A stretch of 14,044 nt of DNA, from assembly GCA_031397915.1 (NCBI GenBank), contig JANNMM010000157.1, positions 1 to 14,044 of the forward strand. Reading direction: 5' to 3'. The position numbers were made by a program, and so were the translations under genes. The DNA is from JANYCG01 sp031397915. Its GTDB lineage: Bacteria; Pseudomonadota; Gammaproteobacteria; Burkholderiales; Burkholderiaceae_C. This document shows positions 13,951 to 14,044 of the stretch, one piece after another. Within the stretch, counting starts at the first letter, position 1. Every line of letters begins with the position of its first letter. Under the pieces are notes generated by a model, which made no database searches, was not told the DNA's origin, and saw only the letters and a program-made list of their open reading frames with translations.

Positions 13951-14044
13951 ATGAACCGCTGCGTTTCCTATCTTTCGCCGACCGGGCCTGACGTGATCCG
14001 ATTGCCGCGCCCGTCGCTGCGGCGGGCCGCATTAACCAGCCTGG
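13951..14044 (+). CDS. Start of an unidentified divergent gene, cut by the window edge
   Basis: An open frame begins at ATG 13951, preceded by a short GGAT purine patch about eight bases upstream, and remains open to the end of the window (31 codons). The fragment begins MNRCVSYLSPTGPDVI and is rich in Arg/Pro further on. It matches no family I can name and shows no signal peptide or membrane segment. Divergence from the acyl-CoA dehydrogenase operon would suit a regulator or a second catabolic operon, but the fragment is too short to decide, and it could be a chance open frame. Confidence 0.4.
   Translation, partial: MNRCVSYLSPTGPDVIRLPRPSLRRAALTSL

Overview
The window looks like a betaproteobacterial chromosome, most likely Burkholderiales/Comamonadaceae (Rhodoferax, Polaromonas or Variovorax-like). 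The genes are GC-rich and packed into short operons, there is a Bug-type solute-binding protein of the kind expanded in Burkholderiales, and CoA-dependent catabolic genes are abundant. This placement is inferred from gene content and style, not from a marker gene. I see no rRNA, tRNA, CRISPR array, transposase or integrase.

Left block (1-3275, + strand): a tight catabolic operon of three genes. They are an aldehyde dehydrogenase cut by the window edge, an alpha/beta hydrolase, and a class III (CaiB/BaiF) CoA-transferase. This set would oxidise an aldehyde to an acid, hydrolyse an ester or lactone, and activate the acid to a CoA thioester.

Middle block (3276-10174): an AT-rich intergenic island with a strong palindrome, followed by a GC-rich, probably transcribed leader with a terminator-like fold. 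Next come an exported amicyanin-type copper protein and, overlapping it by 4 bases, a membrane GGDEF/EAL protein with a degenerate cyclase site (GGNEF) and an intact EAL phosphodiesterase site. Convergent to these on the minus strand lie a Bug solute-binding protein, an outer-membrane beta-barrel protein and a DUF4394 lipoprotein. The block ends in a second AT-rich island whose imperfect palindrome resembles the first.

Right block (10175-13859, - strand): a four-gene beta-oxidation-like operon, transcribed acyl-CoA dehydrogenase, MFE-2-type (3R)-hydroxyacyl-CoA dehydrogenase, DUF35 zinc-ribbon/OB protein, thiolase-fold protein. The last two overlap by 4 bases. The thiolase-fold protein lacks the expected nucleophilic Cys, which together with the DUF35 partner suggests a retro-aldolase-type (Ltp2/ChsH2-like) carbon-carbon cleavage rather than ordinary thiolysis. 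A divergent + strand gene appears to start at 13951 and runs off the window.

Taken together, the two outer blocks look like parts of one degradation route for a branched, alicyclic or terpenoid/steroid-type acid. The middle block looks like a separate envelope module combining a copper redox protein, c-di-GMP turnover, an outer-membrane channel and a lipoprotein. The most interesting items are the paired palindromic AT islands, the long structured leader before the copper/c-di-GMP operon, the copper protein-EAL coupling, and the Cys-less thiolase/DUF35 pair.
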